This document shows, piece after piece, positions 1-10,367 of a stretch of DNA of 64,000 nt. Each line of letters opens with the position of its first letter. Positions within the stretch are counted from its first letter, which is position 1. The position numbers and the translations under genes were made by a program. The notes under the pieces were generated by a model. The model saw only the letters and a program-made list of their open reading frames with translations. It was not told the origin of the DNA and ran no database searches. Source of the DNA: Dryomyza anilis (taxonomy: Eukaryota > Arthropoda > Insecta > Diptera > Dryomyzidae); assembly GCA_951804985.1 (NCBI GenBank), contig OX638133.1, forward strand, positions 53,658,622 through 53,722,621, in the 5' to 3' direction.

Positions 1-890
1 GAAATAACATCCAAATAATTATGAAATAGTACCTAACATAATTCATCTCCTACCAAACTTTTAGTAACATAAGTAAAAATCTTATTTTTAGGAAAATAAA
101 GAAAACTAAATTGCTGATTAAACTAATGTAGTGTTTGAAAAATTTTCTTAGGGAACATTTCCCATAATGCTATTTCAACGTAAATTTCCTTTTTATTCCA
201 AATATTTCTACCCTTCTTCTAATATTGTCTACTCGATTATATACATTTGACAATTTTATGCTATATAAGAATATATGTCAGTTTTAAAAACTGATTTTGT
301 AAATTTTCTGACTGCTTCCAAATATTTTCATTTGGACATTTTTAAAAATAAAAATAAAAATGTAGTTATATTTTTCCAATATGTTCGAATCGGTTCATAT
401 TTATTTTGTAATTATATGTCTATCTAAGAATAAATATAGATTATTAAACATTTAAAAACTGCTTTTTGAAAAATTCCGAATGCATCCAATTATTTTTGAA
501 TTTGTCTGAATCGGATTTTTTAATTTTCTATTTAAAAATTTGTGATATTTTTTAAATATAACCAACTCGGACTTTATATATTGGCAATTTCTATGATTTT
601 ATTTTTCAAAAATTTGCGACTGATTTCAAATATTTTCGAATTTTTCCGAGTCGGATTTAATACATTAATTCGATGAACTATTCGTGTTAAAAATTTTATA
701 TATTACGATTTTTTAAAATTTTATGATTTATTGCTACTTAAAAATTGTGATAATGCCGAATATATACAACTTTTCGAATTTTTAGAGAGCAAAAACTAAA
801 AATATTCAAAAACGAGTTGGGAAAGTTAGGTCACATGGGTAAGTTCGGTCACATGGGGCGGATTTTTATAGTCGGTCGGGCCCGACTATG
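1..890. other. AT-rich stretch without genes, loose repeats
   Basis: No coding potential is seen. Between about 300 and 800 similar phrases recur at irregular spacing of roughly 110-140 bases (a TTTTCNAAT-like run, then a short TCGGATTT or TCGGTTCA word), which suggests a decayed tandem repeat. The last 30 bases contain a small palindrome, ATAGTCGG next to CCGACTAT, abutting the TIR element that follows. Confidence 0.4.
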
Positions 891-1655
891 GAATACCCTA
901 CACCTTTGGTGGAGATATTAATGAGGAATATTTAATTGTATACCTTAATTTTAAATTTTTAATTATGCTGAACTTCAGAATATTATTCATATATCAGAAA
1001 TTTACGTCTTATATCCCCATAAATTAAAAAAAATTATATAAAGTATAAAAAACTAAAAAAAAAAAATGAAAAATATAATTGGGCGGACCACGCCTATATT
1101 TAAAATTTTGAAAGGCTAATATTTCATAAATTTGATTTTAATAATTTACGGATCAAATTTTTACTATGAAAACCCGGGATATAATGAAAAAAAAAAGTGG
1201 GCGGATCACGCCCATTTTTGGACCACATATTTTTAGGTATATTCTAACAATACGTTTTAAATTTTATAACTATATCTTGAATACTTTTCGAAATATTAGT
1301 TTCGAAAGAGTTATATAAAAGTGACTTGTATGGGAGGTGGGCGTGTCCGTTGACCGATTTTGCTCATTTTCAAACTCAGTTCCTACTTTTGGCTAAAATA
1401 TATTGAGACGAAATTTCATCGCATTCTGATCAGTATTTCTCAAGTTATTCTGTATTCGGACAGCAAGACAGCAAGACAGCAAGACAGCAAGACGGACAGA
1501 CAGACAGACAGACAGACGGACATGGCTAAACGGACTCGGGTAGTTATGCTGATCAAGAATATATATACTTTTCCATACCGGACACGCCTCCTAAGGGGCG
1601 TTACAATATATGCACAAAGTTAATATACCCTGTACCTCATAGGTGTAGGGTATAA
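891..1655. mobile_element. TIR element, about 765 bp, non-coding
   Basis: The left edge reads AATACCCTACACCTTTGG. The reverse complement of the right edge reads TATACCCTACACCTATG, so the ends are short imperfect inverted repeats. Near the right end a CAGA/GACA microsatellite is followed by a GGACATGGCTAA phrase and CTGATCAAGAATATATATAC, wording I associate with common fly interspersed repeats, but I cannot name the family. No long ORF. Possibly a Tc1/mariner-type or similar MITE; no target duplication could be fixed. Confidence 0.45.
1462..1520. repeat. CAGCAAGA / CAGA microsatellite
   Basis: Four copies of a GACAGCAA-type unit run into five or six copies of GACA. It lies inside the TIR element and explains the low-complexity stretch of a short + strand ORF here, which is not a gene. 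Confidence 0.85.
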
Positions 1656-1954
1656 TCAACCAATCAGAAACATGTGAAGCAAAACTGGTGACACATTTTG
1701 GTCAGACTTTTAGAACAGACATTCAAAGCAATGTCGGACGTAATCTGAGACCCAAAAGGAAATTGATGACAAATAAAACAAATGTTTTTTCCTAAATGTT
1801 AATGTTTATTCAGGTGTTTTTTTTAGTTTTTTTTACTATTACAATAAACAGTACATATACAAACATATATAAACATTAACATATACAAATTGTAATTAAA
1901 ATAGAAGAAATAATTAAAGAAATAAATTGTTACTTGTATATATCGATGCCACTT
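1656..1954. other. AT-rich spacer, nothing recognised
   Basis: Unique AT-rich sequence between the TIR element and the LINE remnant. It is the left flank of the tandemly duplicated block and is not repeated elsewhere in the window. No genes seen. Confidence 0.5.
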
Positions 1955-1965
1955 AAGTGGCACGA

Positions 1966-2470
1966 ACATCCAGCCAGAGATGAACAATCTGGGCATTCCC
2001 CTATCAACTTGCAAACTCATTCTGAAGCAAGACATGATAGCGAAAACAAATAATAGATGGGCAGATGGTACAACCTGTACCACCACCAAACAGATCTGGC
2101 CTAAATTAGACTCGAGGAGATCAAAACAACTCCTGATGATAAATAGGAAAGACATTAGTACAATGGTTGGGGTTATTGGGGGGTAACAGCTCCTGACTTT
2201 TGCAGAAGCTGTTTAGACGAGGAAGAAGAGGAAACCACTATACACCTCCTCTGTACATGCCTAGTCCTTTCACAAAAAAGAAACAAATGTTTCGGCTATC
2301 ACTTCCTAGGAAACCTGAACGATATTTCCAACATCGACGACAAACACATACTTAGCTTTGTCAGAAGCGCAAATTGGTTCAGCTACGAGTAATAGGAAAT
2401 AGATCTCTGGTATCACAATGGACCTCTTTTGGTCTAAGTGTGCTTTTTAGCAGCCATTACAACCTAACCT
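1966..2470 (+). pseudogene. LINE (non-LTR retrotransposon) 3' end, 5'-truncated
   Basis: The + strand encodes the C-terminal end of an ORF2-type protein in two frames. First comes a stretch like the end of an RNase H domain (NNLGIPLSTCK, then RWADG, then SRRSKQLL). After a frameshift near 2185 comes a CRSC...HLLC cysteine-histidine motif ending at ...RSANWFSYE and a stop near 2390. The 3' end is ACAACCTAACCT. The flanks AAGTGGCACGA (1955-1965) and AAGTGCCACGA (2471-2481) form an 11-bp target duplication with one mismatch. The layout fits the I/LOA/R1/Jockey group of insect LINEs; the exact clade is not certain. Not functional. Confidence 0.75.
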
Positions 2471-2481
2471 AAGTGCCACGA

Positions 2482-3960
2482 AAATAAGCACGTTTAAAAT
2501 TTTGTATGGTCATTTTCATTTTGAAACGTGTTCTTTTTCGTAAGGTGCGTCGAAAGCCATACATAAATATATAAAAAATTAATGAAATAAATAATATAAT
2601 ACATAATGACATTAGTAAATAAATCGATGAATGAATAAAACAAATACATGGTAAAAAGATAATAGGAAATCTCTGGCTGCACTCATCCCGTTCTGCATTT
2701 CCTCTGCTTCACTTTGACGAGGTGATACATAAGATACACGCCTCCTGCAATGTCTGTTAATTATCTTCTGCATTTTATTATACAATTATCGAAAACAAGA
2801 CCTCGATGTCATCGATGGCATGCCGAACAATATACGTTCTGCTGCTCAGTCGTTTGTGGATACAACTGCAGTTATTCACCTAGAGCCAAGGAGGCGCGAT
2901 GGGGTAGTTCTAAATTTTTTTTTAAATTTTATATTTTTAATATTGGTCAATATTTTGAATAATTTTAGCACACATTTTTATATTTTTACACAATATAACG
3001 GTTAAAATTTGTGTTTACCTTATTATCAGTCATCAGCAAATCCGTTTATACACTGCGCTCGTATGTTGCATATATAAAAGTTTTAAAATAATAAAATAAA
3101 TAAAATTATGAAGAAATTTGCAGAAGATAATACAAACCTCATTGCCATCGAATCACTTTCTGAACCCACAGCTGTCACTCATGCCGTTTTGCGTGTTTGC
3201 GGCTCCCACTGCGGAATGAGAAATTTCAAATTTTGTCCGCGGCGTTACAGCGCACATCCACATGTGCGGCAATAGATTGGACTGACGATAGTATTCTAAA
3301 TTGGCCAGTCAAGAGGAGGCTGTACGTATGCATAGATAGGTATATGTGGTGTTGCTAACGTCTTTCTTGGAAGAAACGTCGATGGGAGTAAATAGCCGTC
3401 GTTACACCAACTACGGACCATCTGATACAATTTGATGTCGTCAACAGTTTCTTGAGACATATCTGCATCAGCTTTGCGCGCACCATAAGAGGCGACAAAT
3501 ACAGTGTCCAACTGCGTTTTATTGCCGCAACGACCGCTTTAAGTCCGCTTCAATGGCTTCAATAATAAAAGAAAAAAATAAATATAATTAGAATTTAACG
3601 TTTAAGAATTACCGATTCTCTTTTGAAGTGGCACTGTTGTTTTATCCGTCGTGTTTGGAAATCCTATAATGATGTACAATATTATTAAATATTGCAAAAC
3701 AAATTAATAAAATTTAAATACTTATAATTTTTGATAACGAGCTGCACGCATGAAAATTTTCTTTTTAATAATTTTATTTGACGTCTAAATCTTGGCAACT
3801 TTTTAATTTTCAGTTGGTGAAAAAAAAACAAACGAAAACAAAAGGCAGCCATTTGTTTATCTCTCTCAGAAAAGAAGTTGAAAAAGGAAAAGGTTGATCT
3901 GACACAACATTGTTGCATTTCACAGTTCAGAATACTTCCGAACGGTGCTGAAAATACACT
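2482..3960. other. Duplicated sequence of unknown origin with short open frames
   Basis: Both copies of this part (also 8355-10130) stay very similar. It contains a 71-codon minus-strand ORF (3296-3511; copy at 9468-9683, one residue different). It also contains a + strand cysteine-rich frame of about 55 codons (from 3109) that stays open despite an indel between copies. I do not recognise either. Codon patterns are less AT-skewed than the surroundings, which could mean captured host exons or remains of a transposase, but nothing decides this. Confidence 0.3.
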
Positions 3961-4348
3961 GGGTATTATTAACAAATCTTTTTCAAATACAGAGTAAACG
4001 CTAAAAGTAACACATATTTTATATTTGAAACTAATTTGAAAACCATACTAGACCCTAAAGGCATTTCTGATTATTTTTCAAACGCTTACCCTGTGGCATA
4101 TTGATACTTTGAAATCGTAGTGTTGAGGTTAAATTTGAAAAACGTTTAATTTAAATTTAGAATCATAGCCTCTCAATAAAAACCGGTAACTTAACTTGAA
4201 AGATTTATTATTCTCAAATCAATATCAACACAATTTCTAAAATTGATTTCAACGTTTACTTGGAATCAAGATTTAGCCCTATTTTCAACTCGAAATGAAC
4301 GATTAATTTAAAATTAACTTGAATTTTCTTTTACTATTATATATTGAC
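3960..4348. mobile_element. D-type inverted-repeat element, left part
   Basis: Left part of an element split by element A. Bases 3960-4110 are an inverted copy (by eye about 85% similar) of 5289-5440, and 4090-4310 are an inverted copy of 5878-6110, both in the D copy carried inside element A. A shared edge phrase is CCACAGGGTAAGCGTTTGAA. The other half follows at 7005-7330. Confidence 0.6.
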
Positions 4349-5285
4349 TTAAGGTCCATTCATATCAGACAGCACGTTGCGTATCATGCACATTCATGCA
4401 AAGGCGTTCATATCAGCGTCATGCAAAACAATTCGGGTTGTAAAATATAAAGTCCTTTTTATACTTTTATTATGAACATGCAACTCCTTCATTTATTGTC
4501 AAAATAATTAAATATAAATATAATTTAGAAAAACATAAATGAGGAATTTATTAATTAAAATAATAACGCAATCACATCGTGTTGACGAATAGTTTCTCGG
4601 GTGATTTAACATCGGTAATAGGCACCACCAGCGTTTTACCGTTTAGCTAACAAAGCCTGAAACTCCTTCAGATTCTGATATACGTGCCACCGTCTACGCG
4701 CAGGAAAAGATCAAGCTGATACCAATCTGACCTGGAACGAGAGCTACGTGCTCTGCAGTACATTTCACAGAATCCGGTAGGCCAGATCTTGATCTGGGAC
4801 TTTGTGCGCGAGAATTGGTCGAACAAATTAAATAATGTGACTGAAATTTTGAATAATCTATTGTTGACTCATTTTGTTTCAGAAGATAAAGATGCACTTC
4901 CTTAAGCATTTCCTGTGAGCCAGCAAAAATTGTCCCCAAAAGTGGAGCAAAACTGCTTAAGAAGAACAAAAAGCTCAAAACTTCGAAATATCGATTTATT
5001 ACGCATTTGCGTCTCGTTATAAATGTCACAAGTCGCAGCAACGCGGAGTTTATTGTTTCTAATAGAGATTAATATGCAACCTCTCATGCTACTGGAATTT
5101 CTTATGCAGCATACCTACACAAGCTATTAAAGTATAAGGCCACTATTTTTAAAGTTAAATAAAATTCTAATTTAAATTTGATTTAAATTTTTTACGTTAA
5201 AAAAAAATATCATTACAATCTCAAAATTTTGTAATAAAAACAAAAAAAAAAGCAGTAAATATTTTATATTTCTACAACAACGCAT

Positions 5286-6111
5286 CCCAATATGCCACAG
5301 GGTAAGCGTTTGAAAATAAAATCGTAATTGCCTTTAAGGTCTAGTCTGTTTATCAAATCAGTTTCAAATATAAAATAAGTGATATTTTTAGCGTTTACTC
5401 TGTATTTGAAAATGATTTGATAATAACATTACCAAAAAAGGTCAGTGAAAATTAGGAACAAATATGTAGTGACGCTAAAAACAGTATGTTTTTATGATTG
5501 CAATATAAAACATTACAAAAAATGTAACATAACAACGCGCGTAAAATCTAATAGCTTACTGAAATCTATAAGTGTTTGGACTTTTGTGAATCTTTAAAAA
5601 AATATACCGACCGCCACGCCAACCTTGATTAGGCTGCAAAAGAGCTTGAAACATACAAAAACACGTCTACCACATTTTGGCTGCTGGTCCTGCAGCTATG
5701 TTTTGACGCTCGGTATTGAAGTCTACGATATTGTTTGGATGATATAGAACGAGATAATTAATTAAAAAATGCCATTTTTATTGTCCTATAGTAGGATCCA
5801 CTTTTTTTACTTATTTTGTAGGATTAAATCAAAATTTAAAGGCAAAAAAATAAATGTAGGTTAATTTGATTTCTAGTTGAAAATAAGGCTAAATCTTTTT
5901 TTAAAGTAAACATTGAAATCAATTTAAGAATTAGTGTTGATATTGGTTTAAGAATAAAGAAATTTTCAAGTTAAGGTTAAGCTACAAGATTTTATTGAAA
6001 AAGCTATGATTCTTAAATTTAGGTTAAAGGCGTTTAAAATGTTACGGTTTGAAAGTAATGACTGATTTCAAAGCATTCACAAGTTAATATTACGTGCAAT
6101 AGCATATTGGG
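5286..6111. mobile_element. D-type element nested in element A (826 bp)
   Basis: Ends are CCCAATATGCCACAGGG on the left and, reverse-complemented, CCCAATATGC on the right. In element B the corresponding place reads GCATGCGGCTGG (about 17817), which is the empty site and implies a 2-bp AT overlap. The insert is an inverted relative of the D element into which element A itself is inserted. Confidence 0.6.
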
Positions 6112-6191
6112 ATGCGGCAGGTTCCTACAAAAAAATTTTGCATGATACGTACATGAACGGACCCAAAACGCATGATATGAGCACTCTCATA

Positions 6192-6937
6192 CACACATAG
6201 AAAATAATTGTCGAATCCGACAATAATTTGAAAATGGATCCACAAATATTATTTTTAATTTATTGTCGGATTCAACAATCAAATTATCAAACAAGTATTA
6301 ACAAAAAATTTTTGTTTTTCAAAATTTCAATTGTTAATTTTCATTTATGCTTTGATAGCATTTTTAAATTTTCAAATTTGAAATATTATGATTTAAAAGA
6401 AAACAAACAATTTTGAAATTTATACGTTTTTTTATTAGCATATTAAATTGAAAACTAACAAACGTGCAGCAATTATAATATTCTGCGAAATGATAACGTC
6501 GGTCCAACATCTTATAATTCGAGAACTGTAGAGCTTCTTCATTAAGGCCCTCAGCGCGCTTCCTCTACATTGGTGCGTTGTGCTTCAGACGTAACAATAA
6601 CGGCAAGCGGCATGAATGAATTCGATGGCGTTAGATTTCATGGTGACATCGTATATGTTGAAGCAAACACCGCACATGATTTCGTCGGCCTTTATGTTTT
6701 CTTTATTTCGTTCGGCAATTAAAATATTTAGTCATCGCGGTTTTTTTATTAATTAAACTGTTTTTATCAACAAAGGGCGCGACGATTCTAAATATATTAA
6801 AAATATAAATATCAAATTAAAAAAAAAATAGATTTTCTACGTCAAACCTTGCGTCAAACTAAACTAAAAGGAAAATTAATATCATAACATTTTAACAATA
6901 TTTATTTTCAAAAATCAACAATAATTTTCTATGTGTG
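6192..6937. mobile_element. TA-flanked MITE inside element A (746 bp)
   Basis: TIRs are CACACATAGAAAAT and its complement ATTTTCTATGTGTG, flanked by TA (6190-6191 and 6938-6939). Element B has the empty site CTCATATAAAATGTACTG. TA duplication fits a Tc1/mariner-type non-autonomous element. No transposase ORF. Confidence 0.7.
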
Positions 6938-7004
6938 TAAAAAATGTACTGAAGAATATTTGTCGTGCAAGATACGCAAAGTGCTATATGATATGAATGG
7001 ACCT

Positions 7005-7330
7005 TTAATCCTACAAAACAAGTAAAAAAAGAGTATCCTCAAATAGGATTAGAATAAGGGCATTTTATAACTATTAATTCCGTTCAATGACAGCCAACCA
7101 ATATCGTAGACTTCGAGCCCAAGCCCGAGCGTCAAGACAGCTGCAGGAAATCGATGCCAAAATGTGGTAGACGTGTTTTTTAGTATGCTTGTATGTTTCA
7201 AGCTCTCGAATGCCATTCTGGAGCTTAATCACGTTTTGCGAGGACAGTTTTTATATTGTTTAAAAGATTCACAGAAGTCGAAACACTAATATAAGCTATT
7301 AGATTTGGAGAATATTTTCAAACGCTTATC
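7005..7330. mobile_element. D-type element, right part
   Basis: This is an inverted relative of 5549-5840 (for example CCTGCAG, TACGATATTG and TAGGATTAAATC phrases in mirrored order) and continues the element interrupted by A. It ends at AAACGCTTATCC, where the C element begins. A second copy lies at 15982-16299. Confidence 0.55.
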
Positions 7331-7443
7331 CCATGGTTAAAGTATACACAGATTTAGTTATCTTTCAAAATTCAGACGCCTTTTTTTTTTTTGAAAACTG
7401 TTTGAAAAACATACCCTTTAAATAAATTTTAAAATGACAATTA
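7331..7443. mobile_element. C element, left fragment
   Basis: Starts CATGGTTAAAGTATACACAG like the complete C elements but carries an internal deletion, losing most of the sequence seen at 16375-16610. Its right half is cut off by the duplication junction. Confidence 0.6.
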
Positions 7444-7829
7444 AGGTCCATTCATATCAGTTGCGTTGCGTATTATGCACGTTCATGCAAAGGCGTTCAT
7501 ATTAGCATCATGCAAACGCACTCAGGGTTGTAAAATATAACTCCACTTATACATTTATAATAAAACAACAACCCTTTCATTTACTGTCAAAATAATTACA
7601 ACAAATGTGTTTTGAATCTTTCGAGACGCTGACAATGTTTTTGGCTCCAAACCGATGGAAAACAACCGTACCTTCTTGATTGGTCAATTGGAAAACAATG
7701 CAGCTATATAATCCGTTGCCCCACATCAAGAGCAACGTTGTCTTCGTTTTCATCAAGGGCGATTTGACTGGGATTCGCTACATTTATGGAAACCAAAGTG
7801 CGGCTTCCTGCTGCTCGCCCCCATGCCGG
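7444..7829. mobile_element. B element, left fragment
   Basis: Begins AGGTCCATTCATATCAG after TTA (7441-7443) and matches 16639-17019 closely. It is truncated at the duplication junction after CCATGCCGG. A minus-strand frame across it and the junction is a by-product of the fusion and not a gene. Confidence 0.65.
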
Positions 7830-7836
7830 CACGAAC

Positions 7837-8343
7837 ATCCAGCCAGAGATGAACAATCTGGGCATTCCCCTATCAACTTGCAAACTCATTCTGAAGCAAG
7901 ACATGATAGCGAAAACAAATAATAGATGGGCAGATGGTACAACCTGTACCACCACCAAACAGATCTGGCCTAAATTAGACTCGAGGAGATCAAAACAACT
8001 CCTGATGATAAATAGGAAAGACATTAGTACAATGGTTGGGGTTATTGGGGGTAACAGCTCCTGACTTTTGCAGAAGCTGTTTAGACGAGTAAGAAGAGGA
8101 AACCAATCTACACCTCCTCTGTACATGCCTAGTCCTTTCACAAAAAAGAAACAAATGTTTCGGCTATCACTTCCTAGGAAACCTGAACGATATTTCCAAC
8201 ATCGACGACAAACACATACTTAGCTTTGTCAAAAGCGCAAATTGGTTCAGCTACGAGTAATAGGAAATAGATCTCTGGTATCACAATGGACCTCGTTTGG
8301 CCTAATTGTGCTTTTTAGCAGCCATTACAACCTAACCTAACCT
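7837..8343 (+). pseudogene. Second copy of the LINE 3' end
   Basis: Duplicate of the fragment at 1966-2470. It keeps the 3' flank AAGTGCCACGA (8344-8354) but its left flank is the interior of the B element, because the duplication junction falls at the LINE's 5' edge. It carries one more in-frame stop (GAGTAAGAAG near 8086) inside the cysteine-rich region, so this copy has decayed further or the mutation is recent. Not functional. Confidence 0.75.
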
Positions 8344-8769
8344 AAGTGCCACGAAAATAAGCACGTTTAAAATTTTGTATGGTCGTTTTCATTTTGAAAC
8401 GTGTTCTTTTTCGTAAGGTGCGTCGAAAGCCATACATAAATATATAAAAAATTAATGAAATAAATAATATAATACATAATGACATTAGTAAATAAATCGA
8501 TGAATGAATAAAACAAGTACATGGTAAAAAGATAATAGGAAATCTCTGGCTGCACTCATCCCGTTCTGCATTTCCTCTGCTTCAGTTTGACAAGGTGATA
8601 CATGAGATACACGCCTCCTGCAATGTCTGTTAATTATCTTCTGCATTTTATTATACAATTGTCGAAAACAAGACCTCGATGTCATCGATGGCATGCCGAA
8701 CAATATACGTTCTGCTGCTCAGTCGTTTGTGGATACAACTGCAGTTATTCACCCAGAGCCAAGGAGGCA

Positions 8770-9060
8770 ATGTTAGTTTCTGCAGCAAAGTAATAAATCA
8801 GTCAATTAAATTAAAATTGTACAAGAAATGCTCACAAATGTAAAATACAATTCCAAAAATGTAAATTAAAAAAAAAAAAAATTTTTCACAGCCCTCGGAA
8901 CAAACGTATCGTAATACATCTAAGACGCGGAGTCATATTAATCGCACAGCTGACACAAAAACGGCGTGTACTTAAAGTGTTGCTCGTAGAGTTCCTCTCT
9001 GTCCACCACGTATGGTGTTATCCGAAACAGTTGCCCTCATTATGATCACTTTAAGTCCAG
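8770..9060 (-). other. Segment present in unit 2 only; short coding-like frame
   Basis: About 290 bases lie between AAGGAGGC and GCGATGGGG here; in unit 1 these are directly joined (around 2890). On the minus strand an open stretch of roughly 30 codons contains DREELYEQHFKYTPFLCQLC, which looks protein-like, but stops bound it on both sides and I do not recognise it. The two copies differ by loss in unit 1 at a GC microhomology. Confidence 0.35.
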
Positions 9061-10367
9061 CGCGATGGGGTAGTTCTAAATTTTTTTTTAAATTTTATAT
9101 TTTTAATATTGGTCAATATTTTGAATAATATTTTTACACAATATAACGGTTAAAATTTGTGTTTACCTTATTATCAGTCATCACCAAATCCGTTTATACA
9201 CTGCGCTCGTATGTTGCATATATAAAAGTTTTAAAATAATAAAATAATTAAAATTGTGAAGAAATTTGCAGAAGATAATACAAACCTCATTGCCATCGAA
9301 TCACTTTCTGAACCCACAGCTGTCACTCATGCCGCCACAATATGTAACATTTGCACTTGCGCTTGTGTTTGCGGCTCCCACTGCGGAATGAGAAATTTCA
9401 AATTTTGTCCGCGGCGTTACAGCGCACATCCACATGTGCGGCAATAGATTGGACTGACGATAGTATTCTAAATTGGCCAGTCAAGAGGAGGCTGTACGTA
9501 TGCATAGATAGGTATATGTGGTGTTGCTAACGTCTTTCTTGGAAGAAACGTCGATGGGAGTAAATAGCCGTCGTTACACCAACTACGGACCATCTGATAC
9601 AATTTGATGTCGTCAACAGTTTCTTGAGACATATCTGCATCAGCTTTGCGCGCACCATAAGAGGCGACAAATGCAGTGTCCAACTGCGTTTTATTGCCGC
9701 AACGACCGCTTTAAGTCCGCTTCAATGGCTTCAATAATAAAAGAAAAAAATAAATATAATTAGAATTTAACGTTTAAGAATTACCGATTCTCTTTTGAAG
9801 TGGCACTGTTGTTTTATCCGTCGTGTTTGGAAATCCTATAATGATGTACAATATTATTAAATATTGCAAAACAAATTAATAAAATTTAAATACTTATAAT
9901 TTTTGATAACGAGCTGCACGCATGAAAATTTTCTTTTTAATAATTTTATTTGACGTCTAAATCTTGGCAACTTTTTAATTTTCAGTTGGTGAAAAAAAAA
10001 CAAACGAAAACAAAAGGCAGCCATTTGTTTATCTCTCTCAGAAAAGAAGTTGAAAAAGGAAAAGGTTGATCTGACACAACATTGTTGCATTTCACAGTTC
10101 AGAATACTTCCGAACGGTGCTGAAAATACACTGGGTATTATTAACAAATCTTTTTCAAATACAGAGTAAACGCTAAAAGTAACACATATTTTATATTTGA
10201 AACTAATTTGAAAACCATACTAGACCCTAAAGGCATTTCTGATTATTTTTCAAACGCTTACCCTGTGGCATATTGATACTTTAAAATCGTAGTGTTGAGG
10301 TTAAATTTGAAAAACATTTAATTTAAATTTAGAATCATTGCCTCTCAATAAAAACCGGTAACTTACC

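Larger units (their letters stand above)
4352..7004. mobile_element. Element A: 2.65-kb TIR transposon, TSD TTA, non-autonomous
   Basis: The left end reads AGGTCCATTCATATCAG. The right end, reverse-complemented, reads AGGTCCATTCATATCAT, followed on both sides by GCACNTTGCGTATC. TTA flanks both ends (4349-4351, 7005-7007). A 3-bp TTA duplication with such TIRs fits the PIF/Harbinger superfamily; a TTAA (piggyBac-like) reading is possible but leaves the ends asymmetric. No transposase is seen. Two further elements sit inside it: a D-type element at 5286-6111 and a TA-flanked MITE at 6192-6937. The related element B lacks both and shows the empty sites. Other copies start at 10524 and span 13329-15978. 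Confidence 0.7.
1959..7829. repeat. Tandem segmental duplication, unit 1 (about 5.87 kb)
   Basis: This block recurs from 7830 onward in the same orientation with only scattered differences. It holds, in order, a LINE 3' end, unidentified conserved sequence, a nested stack of inverted-repeat elements, and the left halves of the C and B elements. The unit ends at CCATGCCGG (7821-7829) and joins directly to the second copy's CACGAACATCC. In the complete B element CCATGCCGG continues as TACACTAC (17011 onward). Unit 1 lacks about 290 bases present in unit 2 at 8770-9060. Confidence 0.85.

Noticed and set aside
4694..5041. 115-codon minus-strand ORF (copies at 10935 and 13740) as a gene
   Set aside because: The C-terminus differs between copies because of a small indel, no motif is recognised, and it lies in element A between nested inserts.
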